Below, in pieces: positions 36,622-48,919 of a stretch of DNA of 64,000 bases. Source of the DNA: Apostichopus japonicus (Eukaryota > Echinodermata > Holothuroidea > Aspidochirotida > Stichopodidae); contig NC_092579.1 of the NCBI RefSeq assembly GCF_037975245.1, forward strand, positions 23,419,166 through 23,483,165, read 5' to 3'. The notes beneath the pieces are model-generated. The model was not told the DNA's origin. It did no database searches and saw only the letters and a program-made list of their open reading frames with translations. Position numbers and translations under genes: made by a program. Every line of letters starts with the position of its first letter. Position 1 is the first letter of the stretch.

Positions 36622-36865
36622 GATTACGTAATCGACCTTCCACGGTCGTAAATCGACCTCAGGCTCTACAAGTAGCCTGCGTAGCTTCTTCACACCATTA
36701 GGCTCTCTGTGTAAACACTGTGTGGAAGTATGTTGTCTACAGTGTAGTTAATCATACATCGTTCACACAAAGACCCTCATACAAGAAAAAGTATGTGGCA
36801 GGCGTTGCAGACTAATTGGTAAAAAAGAGGTCATTTTACGACCAAGGCAGGTCGATTACGTAATC
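36622..36865. mobile_element. Small TIR element (MITE-like)
   Basis: Terminal inverted repeats of 31 bp (36622-36652 and 36835-36865), about four mismatches, each beginning with the palindrome GATTACGTAATC followed by GACCT. The 244-bp body has no coding capacity. No clear target-site duplication was seen, so the superfamily is unknown. Confidence 0.7.
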
Positions 36866-38073
36866 TCATGATAATTGGGGTCTATACAGCAGACCTTGAA
36901 ACTGTTGATGGCCCTCCAACTGATAATTCCTGGCTACGGGCCCGCATGCTTTCCTGTTATGATTAGATGCCGGGTCTTCAGTAGCTTATTGCAATAAATG
37001 TTTCCCAAGCAGAAAGTTATAATTGACTTCTAGTAGCTATCACACGTATAACATTGTTATATTTTACTTCTAGTAGCCTTTAACACCTATATCAATATTC
37101 AATATATCAATAAGGCTCATATAAACAACAGGCCGAAAGTTACAATGAACTGCATTGTAATTATAGCATTTCTTTCCCGATTCTTATATTGCAAAGAAAG
37201 TTCCTTATTCGGTGTATCTGGTTTGGCAGTATTATGGGTTTAAAGGCCATGGTACATCTCGGTGTGGGGGGGGGGGGTGAGGGGTGGAATCGTATAGATC
37301 GAGCTGCTAATAGGATCAAAAGTTCTCCTTGTCCTGTTTCTAGTTGCATTTCGGTTGTCAAAACATTACTCAAACGCATGCGCCACAAAGTGCTTTGAAC
37401 TTTTAAACGTTTCAAAGCTCTACATCAGGGTATGTAATGTGTTATTGCAATAACTACGTTATGTTTTCGAAGAAGTCCTCATCATTTCGAGTCTCTCTGT
37501 TTGTCTTTCTGTTTGTCTCTCCCTACCCCCCCCCCCCACCCTCTCTCTCTCAAATAACTTTCCGTTAGCAGAGCGAGACGTTCGAATGACACAGTTAACA
37601 AATATACCTCCTCCAATCATTAATCGCTTCGCTGGCAGGTGGAGCCATTACTGTACATGAGCCCATTTTTTTTCTTCAGTGCTACGTATTGGTGTCGACA
37701 CTTTTACTCGCGCATGCGCCCGATCAATGTTTCAAACAAGCACGTTTCTCCGTTAGTAAACAAAGGCAGGACACTGTGATGTTTACTTTCGGATTTTTCA
37801 TTCGCTTGATCTTTATACAAATAAGCCAATTGTTTGTCAAAGAATGAAAATCCTAATTATGGTGTGATCATTTTTCTAGATATTAGTGCTTATGAAACCT
37901 AAAATCCAGGATCGGTAAGGCCGTAATTGTAACCGAAATGCATAATGCAACTACAAAACAGCTGCATACGCAGTGGTGCGTATACTGTATGTCTTCATTA
38001 CAAACATGTAAAAAAGTGTCACGTTATAGTTAATTCTACGATGTCATAACGGATGATTATGGACCTTGATAAA

Positions 38074-38078
<5 letters not shown>

Positions 38079-38159
<81 letters not shown>

Positions 38160-38208
38160 TATATATATATATATACACATATATATATATATATATATAT
38201 TATATATT
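38079..38208. repeat. (TA)n microsatellite
   Basis: About 130 bp of TA repeats with two ACAC interruptions. Confidence 0.95.
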
Positions 38209-38892
38209 CGAAATGCATGAAATCATTAATTATTCCTACTTTTCAATTGATGAATAAAGTCCAGGATTTGAACATTTTAATTTTAATACCGATGTAATTC
38301 TATGAAATCTCCCAGATATTGGTGACTAAAAGCAGAAACAGTTTAACATTTAATTGCCTTAGATCTCTTTTCTCAATCAATCATTTTTCTATTCAGTTGT
38401 GTAGTTTTGAATATTTCAAGACGAAATTTTTACATCAGCTATATAATTTGAATTTTAACTTGAGATGGTGTTGCTTGAACGATTTCACAGTTACAATTAA
38501 TAATATATCCAGGGACTGCGGAACCGGAAATGAAGGGTTTGTGTGTGTAAGGGGGGGGGGGTGGGGGTATGTAGCCCCCACTTTTGGCCAAGTCTTAAAA
38601 TTTGAATTGAATAAAATAAAAATGACCCAAACGATAGCAAAAAGATAATCTTCATAAATAAATAATAGCAAGTTATATAATCCTTCGTAACTCTTATCAG
38701 TGGCGCCCTCACCCATTCAAAAATTTACATATTCATGATTAAATTATTTAAATATTCATACTCATGAAACAACCCGCTGCAATACTCGTTCAATCTGTGT
38801 TGAGTAGTACTGTACCTCATTATTTTCTACCATAAATATTTACATTGTACCCTTTAGTACCCTTTGCATTGTACCCTTTGCTATTTCAGGTT

Positions 38893-38945
38893 AGTTCATG
38901 TTTATATATATATATATAAAATATATATATAAATAAACATGAACT
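38893..38945. repeat. 53-bp palindrome around TA repeats
   Basis: AGTTCATGTTTAT (38893-38905) pairs exactly with ATAAACATGAACT (38933-38945), and the TA-rich centre is itself self-complementary. Confidence 0.85.
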
Positions 38946-39845
38946 ATATCTATATCTCTATATCTACTAACGTGAAATTGACACACATATAGTAAATTCA
39001 ATACACAAAACTAAAAACATACAATAAATTCATATCATATGAAAAAAATTGTAATCAGTATGATTATGAGTTGCATAATTGGTAAAAATTCACCCATGGT
39101 TGCACACTTTCTCCCCCTTTTTTGTTACCTTTCTTAAAAGCGGGGGGGGCGGGGGATAGGGGGCAGAAATTTGATGTGAAACCTCACAGGCATTTACTTT
39201 ATTACTGTAGTGACTTTCATATACAACCGTGTGCGATACAACCCGCGTATATTTGCAGGTATATAAATTCAACATACGTCATTTTCATGTAATATAACAT
39301 GTGATAAATTCAAGTTTACCAATCCCAGAGAGAAACATAGAGAACGAGAGAGAGAGATTAAACAGTCAGCTTTAGATATCTCTGACGTTATACAGTTTGC
39401 ATAATTTTGACAAGGAAGTGAACGCTTGACATGAATTAAGTACGACATTGTCACGATAAATAGTAAACCGCCTGTCATAAGGTAAATTAAGTGCCCATCA
39501 TATACTTCCGCGTTGAAAGAAAATGTCCTGCAACGTTAACGGAAACAAGAGTATGAAAGTTGATCCTATATGTCGCTCGGATGTCGTTGCAAAGAGGAAT
39601 ATCGATTACGTATGATAATATTTAGGTTTTAGCTAAGGTTATGAACTGTTGAGTTGAAGAAATATATAGGTTGATGTTACCCTTAAAGTGGAATAAGTAT
39701 TCATGTATATTCGACACAGTGGAAAATTCCATACATCAGTTATATTAGTTCAAATATATAAACGCTTGAAAATACACATGTTGTGTTGGTGACTCTAAAA
39801 GCATACATGATAACACCCCCCGATCAGAACGCCTGCATTATCTAG

Positions 39846-39847
<2 letters not shown>

Positions 39848-39890
<43 letters not shown>
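39848..39890. repeat. (TA)n microsatellite
   Basis: About 21 uninterrupted TA units. Confidence 0.95.
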
Positions 39891-39893
<3 letters not shown>

Positions 39894-40277
39894 CCTGTCC
39901 AAATTCTGTCGTAGTAATTCGAATGCTTTTTTTGACAGTTTGCCCTCACATATTTTCGTGGTACCAGAAGTGGTCATGGAACGCAGAACGAAAGTTGTTG
40001 CTATACGGAAATTATATGATCGGACAACATATATACATGTCGGTTATTGACGGCACCTTTGTATCATTTTCACTTGAAGGCTTCTTACCAAACCTTTCCA
40101 CGAAACAATGCAACGATTACGACTAGACTTCCGTTTGGTATGAGTACCAGTACAAGGTTCTAAGCCCGAGTACTTAATTTTGCCTCAAGTGCGAGTACAA
40201 ACTCACCAGGACGAGTACAGGCAACCTTGCTATAGGCCCTAGCAAAGTTGCCTATCGTATGACATGACATGATACGA

Positions 40278-40300
40278 TATAGTCGTATGATACGACTATA
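40278..40300. repeat. 23-bp perfect palindrome
   Basis: TATAGTCGTAT, one central base, ATACGACTATA. An adjoining weaker inverted pair (atcgtat/atacgat, about 40254-40278) extends the symmetry to the left. Confidence 0.85.
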
Positions 40301-41613
40301 CGAGTTCGGGACTCACTACAAATACATATGTAACATGTTATGGAATAGAAACAAATGTAATCGATACGCATGTACGGTATATAGGTTAATATAGACATGC
40401 CTATGTTTTTAACACATGCATGACCTATATTTCGTGTTTGAATACCTCGAATACAAACTGGGAAATTCGTTTATGATTAATCAGGGCATATGACATTTAT
40501 TAACAGAGCACAATTAGATATGAGTTGTATACACTCGAGTCAATGTAGGCATCGTCAGCTGCATATATAAGTACAGTATATATACTACTCACGCATAATC
40601 TAACTAAATGCAGAATATGTAATGCAAAATACAGATAACAAAATATTCAATAAGTGTCTTTTCACGTTTTACGGAAGTTGCTTTTTTATCCAATCAGTGA
40701 AAACAAATGAAATACCATGGATAAATTACTTATTAGCACGAATTATTTACAGGCAACTGTTATCAGGGACAAAAATGATGTTGTTTTATAGTATTTTCAC
40801 TCAACCTGTGCCCAATCACCAAACATGGCTACTAAGTCCCAGTTCTCATGTACAAATTAGCTCATGACTTAAAGAGATTAATCATAAGTTATCTCCGTTT
40901 TGACGTCAGTAATAAACAAAATAAATCCATATATATAAAGATAAAAGTCAGCGGAACTTCAAGCTCATATTAATTGTAACACCCTGATGATTTTTTTCTC
41001 AGTAACAGAGAGCAAAAATATAATAAAATAATAATTGCTTGCTTTACCAGAAATACATATCAAAGATATATAGTATTATGACCAAATCAAATGAGAGAAA
41101 GGGAGAGAGCGAGCGATATGGAGAGGTGGAGAGAGACAGACAAACATATCCCGGAACGTGAATTAGTCTTGTTTTGAGTTAACAAATCAAATTGGCATAG
41201 ACAACTCTTGACAAATTTATGTTTTTATCCGCGTATGAATCATGTTTTTGTATACTTCCATGCATGCAGACTTTGAAGTCTCAGTTTAACACGAATAAAT
41301 CAGCCGTTTGCAATAATGGTTTGTTCCTCTGTAGCTGACTATCGCATTATACAGTGTATATTGTGTGAGTGTTACCAATTACAATGACGAGAGAGATAGA
41401 AAGAGAGTCATTACTCTATACTTTTTAAGATCTTAGGCCGAATCTCCTTCACAACGGAGTCAAAATTACCGTTCAGAAGTGGTTTGTCGTGCGACTGGCA
41501 CTTCAGTTATGAGATTATTATTGCTATTTACTATTGACTCGACTGCTATCAATCTGCTTATTGTTGAAAGAATCCTTTCCAAAATGTATACACTGATAAT
41601 GTGTTTATCACAA

Positions 41614-41615
<2 letters not shown>

Positions 41616-41661
<46 letters not shown>
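41616..41661. repeat. (TA)n microsatellite
   Basis: About 45 bp of TA repeats. Confidence 0.95.
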
Positions 41662-41664
<3 letters not shown>

Positions 41665-42654
41665 GACGTTATAACTTATCAAATACAAATGGGGACATTT
41701 CAATCACGAAAACTACAAAATATGTGGCTATATACAATATACGCGTCATAAATCAGACGCGGCGACAATAAACCATGATAACTTCAATCTTCGCATATGT
41801 CTTTCATGTTTGTGTTTGTTGTTAACTGATAGTCTGCAAAATTAAGTCATGTTGCTAGAATGGTAGTCATCTTGTCCGAATGGTAATCATTCACTAGGTA
41901 TAGGCTTATATACTCACACGCAGTCCAGCACTTTCGTCAGGACGATAGGCAACTAAATAGGCTAACACGTATAGAAAGGACAGATAACATTTGCACAAAA
42001 CAAGAAAACCCATAAGTAAAGTGATGATTCTTGTCTGAGCGAGTGCAGGTGAGAGAGTTGTTTTTTCATTGCCGAGAAACACTGACGCATATAAACGATT
42101 TTTTTGTAGTTGTAAACCTTGGTTCCATTTAACGTTATATTTGTAAAGTGTCAATACATTTTCTAGAAAGAGGTGTCATCATTCCATCCTACCTGTACCG
42201 GTATATCATATTTTATGCATGTTATATATATTTATATATCGTCAAGAACAGAAGAATCAAATTATTCAGTTCAAAATAGATTTACAGCAATTATTCATAA
42301 TTTGACCACTTAAAACTATTTAATATAATATAAGGAGGGATTTAATCAATCTCGTAATACTGAGGGCAGTAGACATGTGGCATGCTTCCTTCCTTCCTCG
42401 GTATGTTTGCCTCATCCGTGCGATTTTTAATTACTATGCGCAGTCGTACCTGTCACGTGACGTATGTTGAATGATCGCCGTCAATACAGTGACGTTATTT
42501 ACCATCACTAAGCAAACTATATATCAAAGATTACGCGACAAATGATACATCATCCCTCATCCGCAACCTCATACTCCTCCCGGCGCCCAACTCGTATCCC
42601 CCCCTCCCCTCCTGCCCCCGTATACCGCATTAAAAATCGAAAGAGTTAACGTAC

Positions 42655-42698
42655 CTGCTGGGACAGCCCTTCCATTTGACGTAGTACTGAGCATTACC
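42655..42698 (-). CDS. Polycomb CBX protein, central chromodomain exon
   Basis: A 44-nt internal exon. The acceptor is tttatatttcag (AG at 42700-42699) and the donor CAGCAG|GTACG. Read in phase 0 it gives GNAQYYVKWKGCPS plus AG, which joins T from the next exon as Ser. This is the beta-strand core of a chromodomain (family form: G-[KV]-VEYLVKWKGW). The Trp of VKW, one of three aromatic-cage residues that hold trimethyl-lysine, is kept. The residue three positions later, normally Trp (W50 in fly Pc, W35 in human CBX7), is Cys (TGT). The exon for the preceding ~23 residues, including the first cage aromatic, is not seen below 64 kb. Confidence 0.94.
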
Positions 42699-42933
42699 CT
42701 GAAATATAAACAAACAAAGTATTTTATTGTGATTTTATCATAGTGACGAATGAGTCTTTACTCTTTTTTCATTAATGTATATGGACATATAATATGCGTT
42801 ATTCTATATGCTACATAATATGAGCTGCACAGATGTATTTGAGTGAAGCCAAATGATTGGTATGGATCAAGTTGCAGTTCTTCGGTAATCACTCCACACA
42901 GCACTTCAATGTCCGAGATAGTGTGAGATAATG

Positions 42934-42957
42934 ACGTGAGATAACGTTATCTCACGT
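42934..42957. repeat. 24-bp perfect palindrome near a CBX exon
   Basis: Half-site ACGTGAGATAAC followed by its exact reverse complement with no loop, about 236 bp upstream of the 44-nt CBX exon (in the intron). It could bind a dimeric factor or be chance; no copy was noticed elsewhere. Confidence 0.85.
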
Positions 42958-43238
42958 ATACGTGCTCGTCGAAATAAATAAATAAATAAGTAAATACCAA
43001 AATACTAAATGAGAGAGAATAAGGGTAACTTTAAGTTTCAATTATTGACCTTTACTCTGTTTACTCCAAATTTAATCAGTATTAATTTGCTTTTGCTAAC
43101 ATTGTTTCACTTTGCCCCGTGTGTGTTCATTGATAGCCGAAGTCAAGATTTGACTGCATGGTTCCATTCGTCACGCTTAAGATTCCCAAACGTGTTATGA
43201 ACATAATATATTACCGCGTTTCTGAATTGCGTTTTTTA

Positions 43239-43239
43239 T

Positions 43240-43329
<90 letters not shown>

Positions 43330-43334
43330 TATAA

Positions 43335-43390
<56 letters not shown>
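43239..43390. repeat. (TA)n microsatellite
   Basis: About 150 bp of TA repeats with TG and TAAATA interruptions, ending in ACACACGCGTGTGTGTGT, a short self-complementary (AC)/(GT) patch. Confidence 0.95.
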
Positions 43391-43394
<4 letters not shown>

Positions 43395-45953
43395 GCGTGT
43401 GTGTGTGTGTCTAGCCGTATACATTGCAATGTATATGATACAATGTATTCATGTCGCATACCCCGTGCAATAGCGGCTTTACCGCAACCGTGTAATCCAA
43501 TTAGAGGGAAATTGTCCCATCAGCAGAGTAGGGAAACATAGGAAACATACGTCATGCGAGATAAATCTAGCATCTATTTCCAATTCCGAATTATACACAC
43601 TGCGGATATCTCATTGACCCGACCTAGCTCCATGTGTTAAAACAGAGTAAAATTTGTTAACATTGCACCTGTATTATGTCAACTATCTACTGTAGATAAC
43701 GGCCGGGAGCAATCAAAATACCACAATTGAGACTCCGAGGGACAAAGTATATACGTTCTTGGTTTGATCAGCAGTCTTTACCGAGATATAGCCTAAGTTA
43801 ACGAGTGACATATATGTCGTGTGTGTTAGGCAAACAGACGAATCGGCTTAAAATCGATTGGAACATTTCGTATACCGGCTATAGATGTGTACATATGGAA
43901 GGGTCTGCGGACAATTCCATTTCATTGCAGATGAATAGCAATATAAAATACTTTAGCCGCCTTCAGTTTTGTGTTCAACCCTGTGCGACTCTACCTTACC
44001 CCCCCCCCCTTACCCCTCCCCACCACCACACCCCTTATCCCTCTTCACGTCCCATATAAGATGAGATGAAAGAAAGGAGAGAATGTTCTTCAAAGGTTCG
44101 CTGTTGTAAACAATTCGTATACTGACATTGCGTGTTTAGTAAGCTTCCTATATAAAGTATCGCCATTAAACGATCCCATACAATCCGACGGCCACTCCAC
44201 TCATCTCTTCCCATTTTAAAGGCCATTCGTTTGCGGAGTGATCTGTTGTTGTTCTTGTTCCGTGCGTTCACCTAATTTCGCTTCTGGTGGACTATATATA
44301 GAACATTAGACGATCATTCATATTTCTAGTTTGGACACGATCCTTCCTCGTGCCCTTGTGTCTTAGGTTAGTTGATATCGAAAGAGACAATGAGGGAGTT
44401 TTGTGACAAATTTGATCAACAATAGACTTGAAAGTGTTCCGATCGTTTATGTTTTTCAAATGGGATATGTTATATGGGATCAGAACAAATGATTAACTAA
44501 TATGATGAGGTTTTTGTGTGGCATTACGTATATAGTTTGTATAGTAAGACACATACCAAAGAGTCTAGACGTGTGGAAGAAGGTTCAGTTATAGTTAATG
44601 TCATATCGTTAGTAGGGCTAAATTCAGACCCTGCTGAAACAGGGAGCACCAATATAAACATTCGTTCCTACAGGGTTCTATCAAAGAAAACTGGGGACCC
44701 GTTTCAAAAAACAAAAACAAAAGATGGAAATCTAAAAGGAAAAGTTGGGAATGGGACGACAAAAAGAATGGTTCTCTTGTTGCTGTTTTATTTATACTCT
44801 TATAATCCGATGCTAGGTTTATTTGTGTTTATCTCTGAGTATAGTTCATATAGACACCGTGTATACACTTGAAACACGTACAGCACAATAGCGTCAGTTC
44901 ACATGGATGATGAACCATCCAGGGAGATATTGCATGGACTGCATGTATGGTATATCAGGAGTGTTGTTTGGTATAGACGCCGAAATAAGTGGCGGAAATT
45001 TTCAATTTTTGGCTTCGGTTTATAATGCTATGCATGTATTATACCACTGTTCTCTAAATTAGTCAATTTTTCTTAACCTTTATGTTTACTGTTAAGTTAC
45101 AACTGAAAAAAACTATATTTATCGCTCTCTTTGCATTCTAAACAGACAGACCCTTCATCAATTATTTCAGCTTACGAAGCGAATCATCCAAATTATGAAA
45201 ATATGCTCTAGCCTTGGGTAAACATTCTTCCTTGTTATATCTGTCCACGGTAGATAATGTTAACTTTGGATGGTTATACGATTTTAAGACTCTGTTTTAT
45301 GACATTTTGTATATTATTGTTTTACAAAATGATTTCGTGATTGTGAAGTTCAGCCGATTTGCAGGTCACACGTAGACTATTTATAGATTATAAATATAGA
45401 CACATCGGACAAACTTGTCAACCTCAGCAATTCTGAAACTGCTATCACATGTTTCGTTTCTGGCATACACAAACACACACATATCAAAGTCTCAATCGCT
45501 TTATTTCGAAATATTGACTTGGCGATTAATAGGTCAAAGGGTCAAAAGAACATTTTTTTACAAACTTGTTCCTGTTGTTTTAGAAGCATTTAAATATAAA
45601 TGCTTGGGTAATTAGTTATCTCATCTCTTACATGCAACATATACCTATCATGTAAACAATACATTGTCGATATGATGATATGATGTATTGATTTGTGCTA
45701 CTTTTCTTATGAGCACCTTTAGACATTGATATCAAAACGGCGTAGCAGTGCAATGATAGCCCACCCAACAACAACAATATTCTTGCAGCTTACTGTAAAC
45801 AACACGTACGGCACCCCACGTATGAATTCTAACACAATTTACCCATATCAAATAAGTAATATACGCATTGCACACATGTCCTTTGAGATCACCATTGTTA
45901 TGTTTCTTCTGAAATGTTTGGTTATCAGTTCTGGAGGACGTGAAATATATTGT

Positions 45954-46307
45954 GAGCCTTAACTATCTATATAAGTACAGCCTTAACTAACGATATTGTT
46001 CAGCCTTAACTAGCTATATAGCTCAGCCTTTACTAGCTATATAGCTCAGCCTTAACTATAACTATATAGTTCAGCCTTAACCATTAATATAGTTCAGCCT
46101 TAATTAACAATTAAGATCAGCCTTAACTAACTATATAGTTCAACCTTGACTTACCATATAGTTCAGCCTTAACTAACTATACAGTTCTGCCTTAACTAAC
46201 AATTATAGTTCAGCCTTAACTAGCTATATAGTTCAGACTCAACTAACAATATAGTTCTGCCTTAACTATAACTATATAGTTCAGCCTTAACTAACTATAT
46301 AGTTCAG
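45954..46307 (+). repeat. ~23-bp minisatellite, about 15 units
   Basis: Consensus unit close to cagccttaactaactatat plus agtt. Units vary at a few positions and in length (22-26 bp). The unit contains the small palindrome ctatatag. No coding potential. Confidence 0.9.
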
Positions 46308-48223
46308 TCGCTCAGTAGATTATAGGGATGAGCATCATATTCTTGAAAGAATAGTTTTATATTTCATGAACTAAACCTAAGATGTGTGTCATGCCGGCAT
46401 CATTAGAGGCTTCACAAAATACACAGAACGAATATGGTTATCTCTATCATCAACTTGAACCGCTGGAAATGGGGACCCACTTTCTTGATGGAATAATTAT
46501 ACGTGGTTATTCTGCCAGCGGCTTAATACAACCCACTACCCCTCTCCTGTTCACCCTCTTCTCCATCATTTATCTCCCTTCATCCCTTAGTATCCCACCC
46601 TTCCCCTCCCTCACCCTCATAAGAAAGTTCATGTCTCGTGGCTAAGATCACCATAGTCCGTCTTATTCTTTACCTGATGTTTTTGTCGCTAGTTTATGCA
46701 AAAGATGGCCCGCATATACAAATTAAGAAATATCATATATTTTTCGTGGTTTGAATTAGTCCGAGGGAAACAAATAATCCCAAAATAATTGTTCACCAAC
46801 AACCAAAATTAAGTGCAATAAGGGCATATTTTTTTTATAAAAAAAAAATTCCAGAGTTTACGTAATGCCGGGAACGGTATAAGACAATTAGTGTTGTAAC
46901 TTTTTCATCACCTGAATATTCAATACAACCGCATTTGGGAGCCTCGGGGAATTCCTGAGCGTTAAAAGGAAGAATCTTAATAAGTAGACTTTGGGATGAA
47001 AATAGCTTTATCCGCATCCGGGTATATTACCAATTGAGTTTATTGGAGTCTATATTTACTTACTATATTTACTTTATATTTCTACAAAAAAATCCTCCCC
47101 ACCCCCTCCCCCACCCACTGTATTTTAAAATTAGCTGATAATTGATGTCGGCCTTATTTGAAATAATTTTTTTCATTTTCTCTTCTCCTTATTCATTCTC
47201 TTAAAAATTAACGGTTATATGTTATCATAATTTCATGCACGATGGTTCCTATCCGTCCTGGATACGTGTGAATAATTTAATATTCTGACGTCACGCGCAA
47301 CTATTCAAAAACTACTTACGTCATTATCTGATAATGGCCTTGTAAAGAGGCTTTTTTATTCCTCGTAATTACTCTTATATATCGAAATATCAACCGTATA
47401 CTTTCGAACACTTTACATCAAATATTGTTTTATAATGGGGAGATTCCTTGAAATATTCCCAAGTACCATTAGAAAATAGGCTGTTTGGCATTAGTTTCCC
47501 TTTCGCATCCAAAATTACGTTGCTCACATGTACACACACGTATGTTCGTCACTTGAAATATGTGTAAAATGTACATTACGTCAGGTGGCTAGCGTGAAAA
47601 CCAGTGTACATAGCGTCATCGCGTGAATTTCAATTGTTGTGTGTCACACGAAATGGTTTGACAAGTTTTGGCAAAGATTGGCACGTTTCTTTATTGTGTA
47701 TATACCCTGTACATACATATTGGTTTTCATTAGTCCAAAAACTAAAACGCTGATTCATAAATACGAGGGCCAGAAAGTTTGGATACAAGACTTGACAAAG
47801 CGTAATGTTAACGCTGCAATACCTGTAGCTTATAACCGTTAGGAAGTGATCACCATTTTCCTAAGGTTGGCATTTTTTAATGCCTAAAGGTTGTTTTCAT
47901 AGAGCATTTGCCGACTTCTTTGTGCGTTTCTGAAAGCGTAGGTCATCTTTCTAGAAAGTTTCTTACTGATTGGCAAATGATTATGAAAACTTAGAAAAGA
48001 CCCGGATGATCGACCGACATAATTCTCTCAGGTTTGCGGAATTTCAACCACAGCTAAAGGACAAGAAAATGTCTCTTACACAATACAACAACCAAGCATA
48101 GCATAACACACCGTAACCAGAATACTAGTCTCATAATAATGATCAAAGTACTAGGTTTTACAAGAGTTGAAACTACTGTAATATTCCGTAACTCCTTGAG
48201 TTCTCAGTACTAATGGGAAAATG

Positions 48224-48226
<3 letters not shown>

Positions 48227-48283
<57 letters not shown>
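48227..48283. repeat. (TA)n microsatellite
   Basis: About 28 uninterrupted TA units. Confidence 0.95.
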
Positions 48284-48284
<1 letters not shown>

Positions 48285-48919
48285 TATCGTAACCAATAGA
48301 AATAAATATGAGCGATATGCTCGCTTGACATCGGAATGTCTTGGAATTTTTCTTTTCCATATCCCTTGTCTCTGTAACCAAAACAGATATTACATCTTAA
48401 ACGGGAAAGCATGAAGCAGGCATCTAAGCATTGAAAACAAAGCCGCGGATCTCTGGGGAATTTCCCTGCATTCACAGCTGATTGCTGTTTCCGATAAGTT
48501 CATAGTCAAACTTGCTTATGTAATAAAAGCGTCTACTCTATGCGCGACATGGAGGGAAAGTCCCCTGAGCTTACTATGTCGCGCTCCGAATATCCGGGTT
48601 CATCTGCCGTGTTGTCCTTTACCTTGTATGCCGCTATTGTGTATCACTCCAAGCAAGATGCACCTTGGAATAATAAAGGAGGCGCTTTCTCATTGATCGA
48701 CTTGTTTAAATTTATGACCGTATATGGAACAATATATATAAACATATGACATTCTTGACATGAATTAGCGGTACCAAAACTCTTTAAATAATTCTGTGGA
48801 TATAGGCAGACTACGTTAAAACATGCGAATATAAAAAGGTAAACGAAAAGAACAACCATCCTCCCTTCCCTCTCTCTCTCTCTCTCGCCACTTATACTGC
48901 TGCGTTACATTGTATAGAG

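Larger units (their letters stand above)
34628..42654 (-). other. CBX intron (~8.0 kb) between the two chromodomain exons
   Basis: Contains a ~41-bp minisatellite (35630-36430), a perfect 12-bp-stem hairpin (36557-36584), a 244-bp TIR element (36622-36865), (TA)n tracts (38079-38208, 39848-39890, 41616-41661) and several palindromes. Poly-G runs lie at about 35370-35380, 37266-37276 and 38552-38561, and poly-C at about 37526-37537. No other gene recognised. Confidence 0.75.

Noticed and set aside
44516-44872. 118-codon open frame starting MWHYVYSLYSK
   Set aside because: No recognisable domain and no conserved border; length is within chance for this DNA. Kept as unproven.
45954-46307. CRISPR-like array
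   Set aside because: Direct tandem units without spacers: a minisatellite.
46676-46720. Candidate CBX first exon with donor CAG|GTAAAG on the minus strand
   Set aside because: The upstream translation lacks the V-[FY]-A-[AV]-E motif and basic stretch expected before the chromodomain core.
48600-48680. Second candidate first exon (CATACAAG|GTAAAG, minus strand)
   Set aside because: Donor is acceptable, but the preceding codons do not resemble a chromodomain start in any frame.
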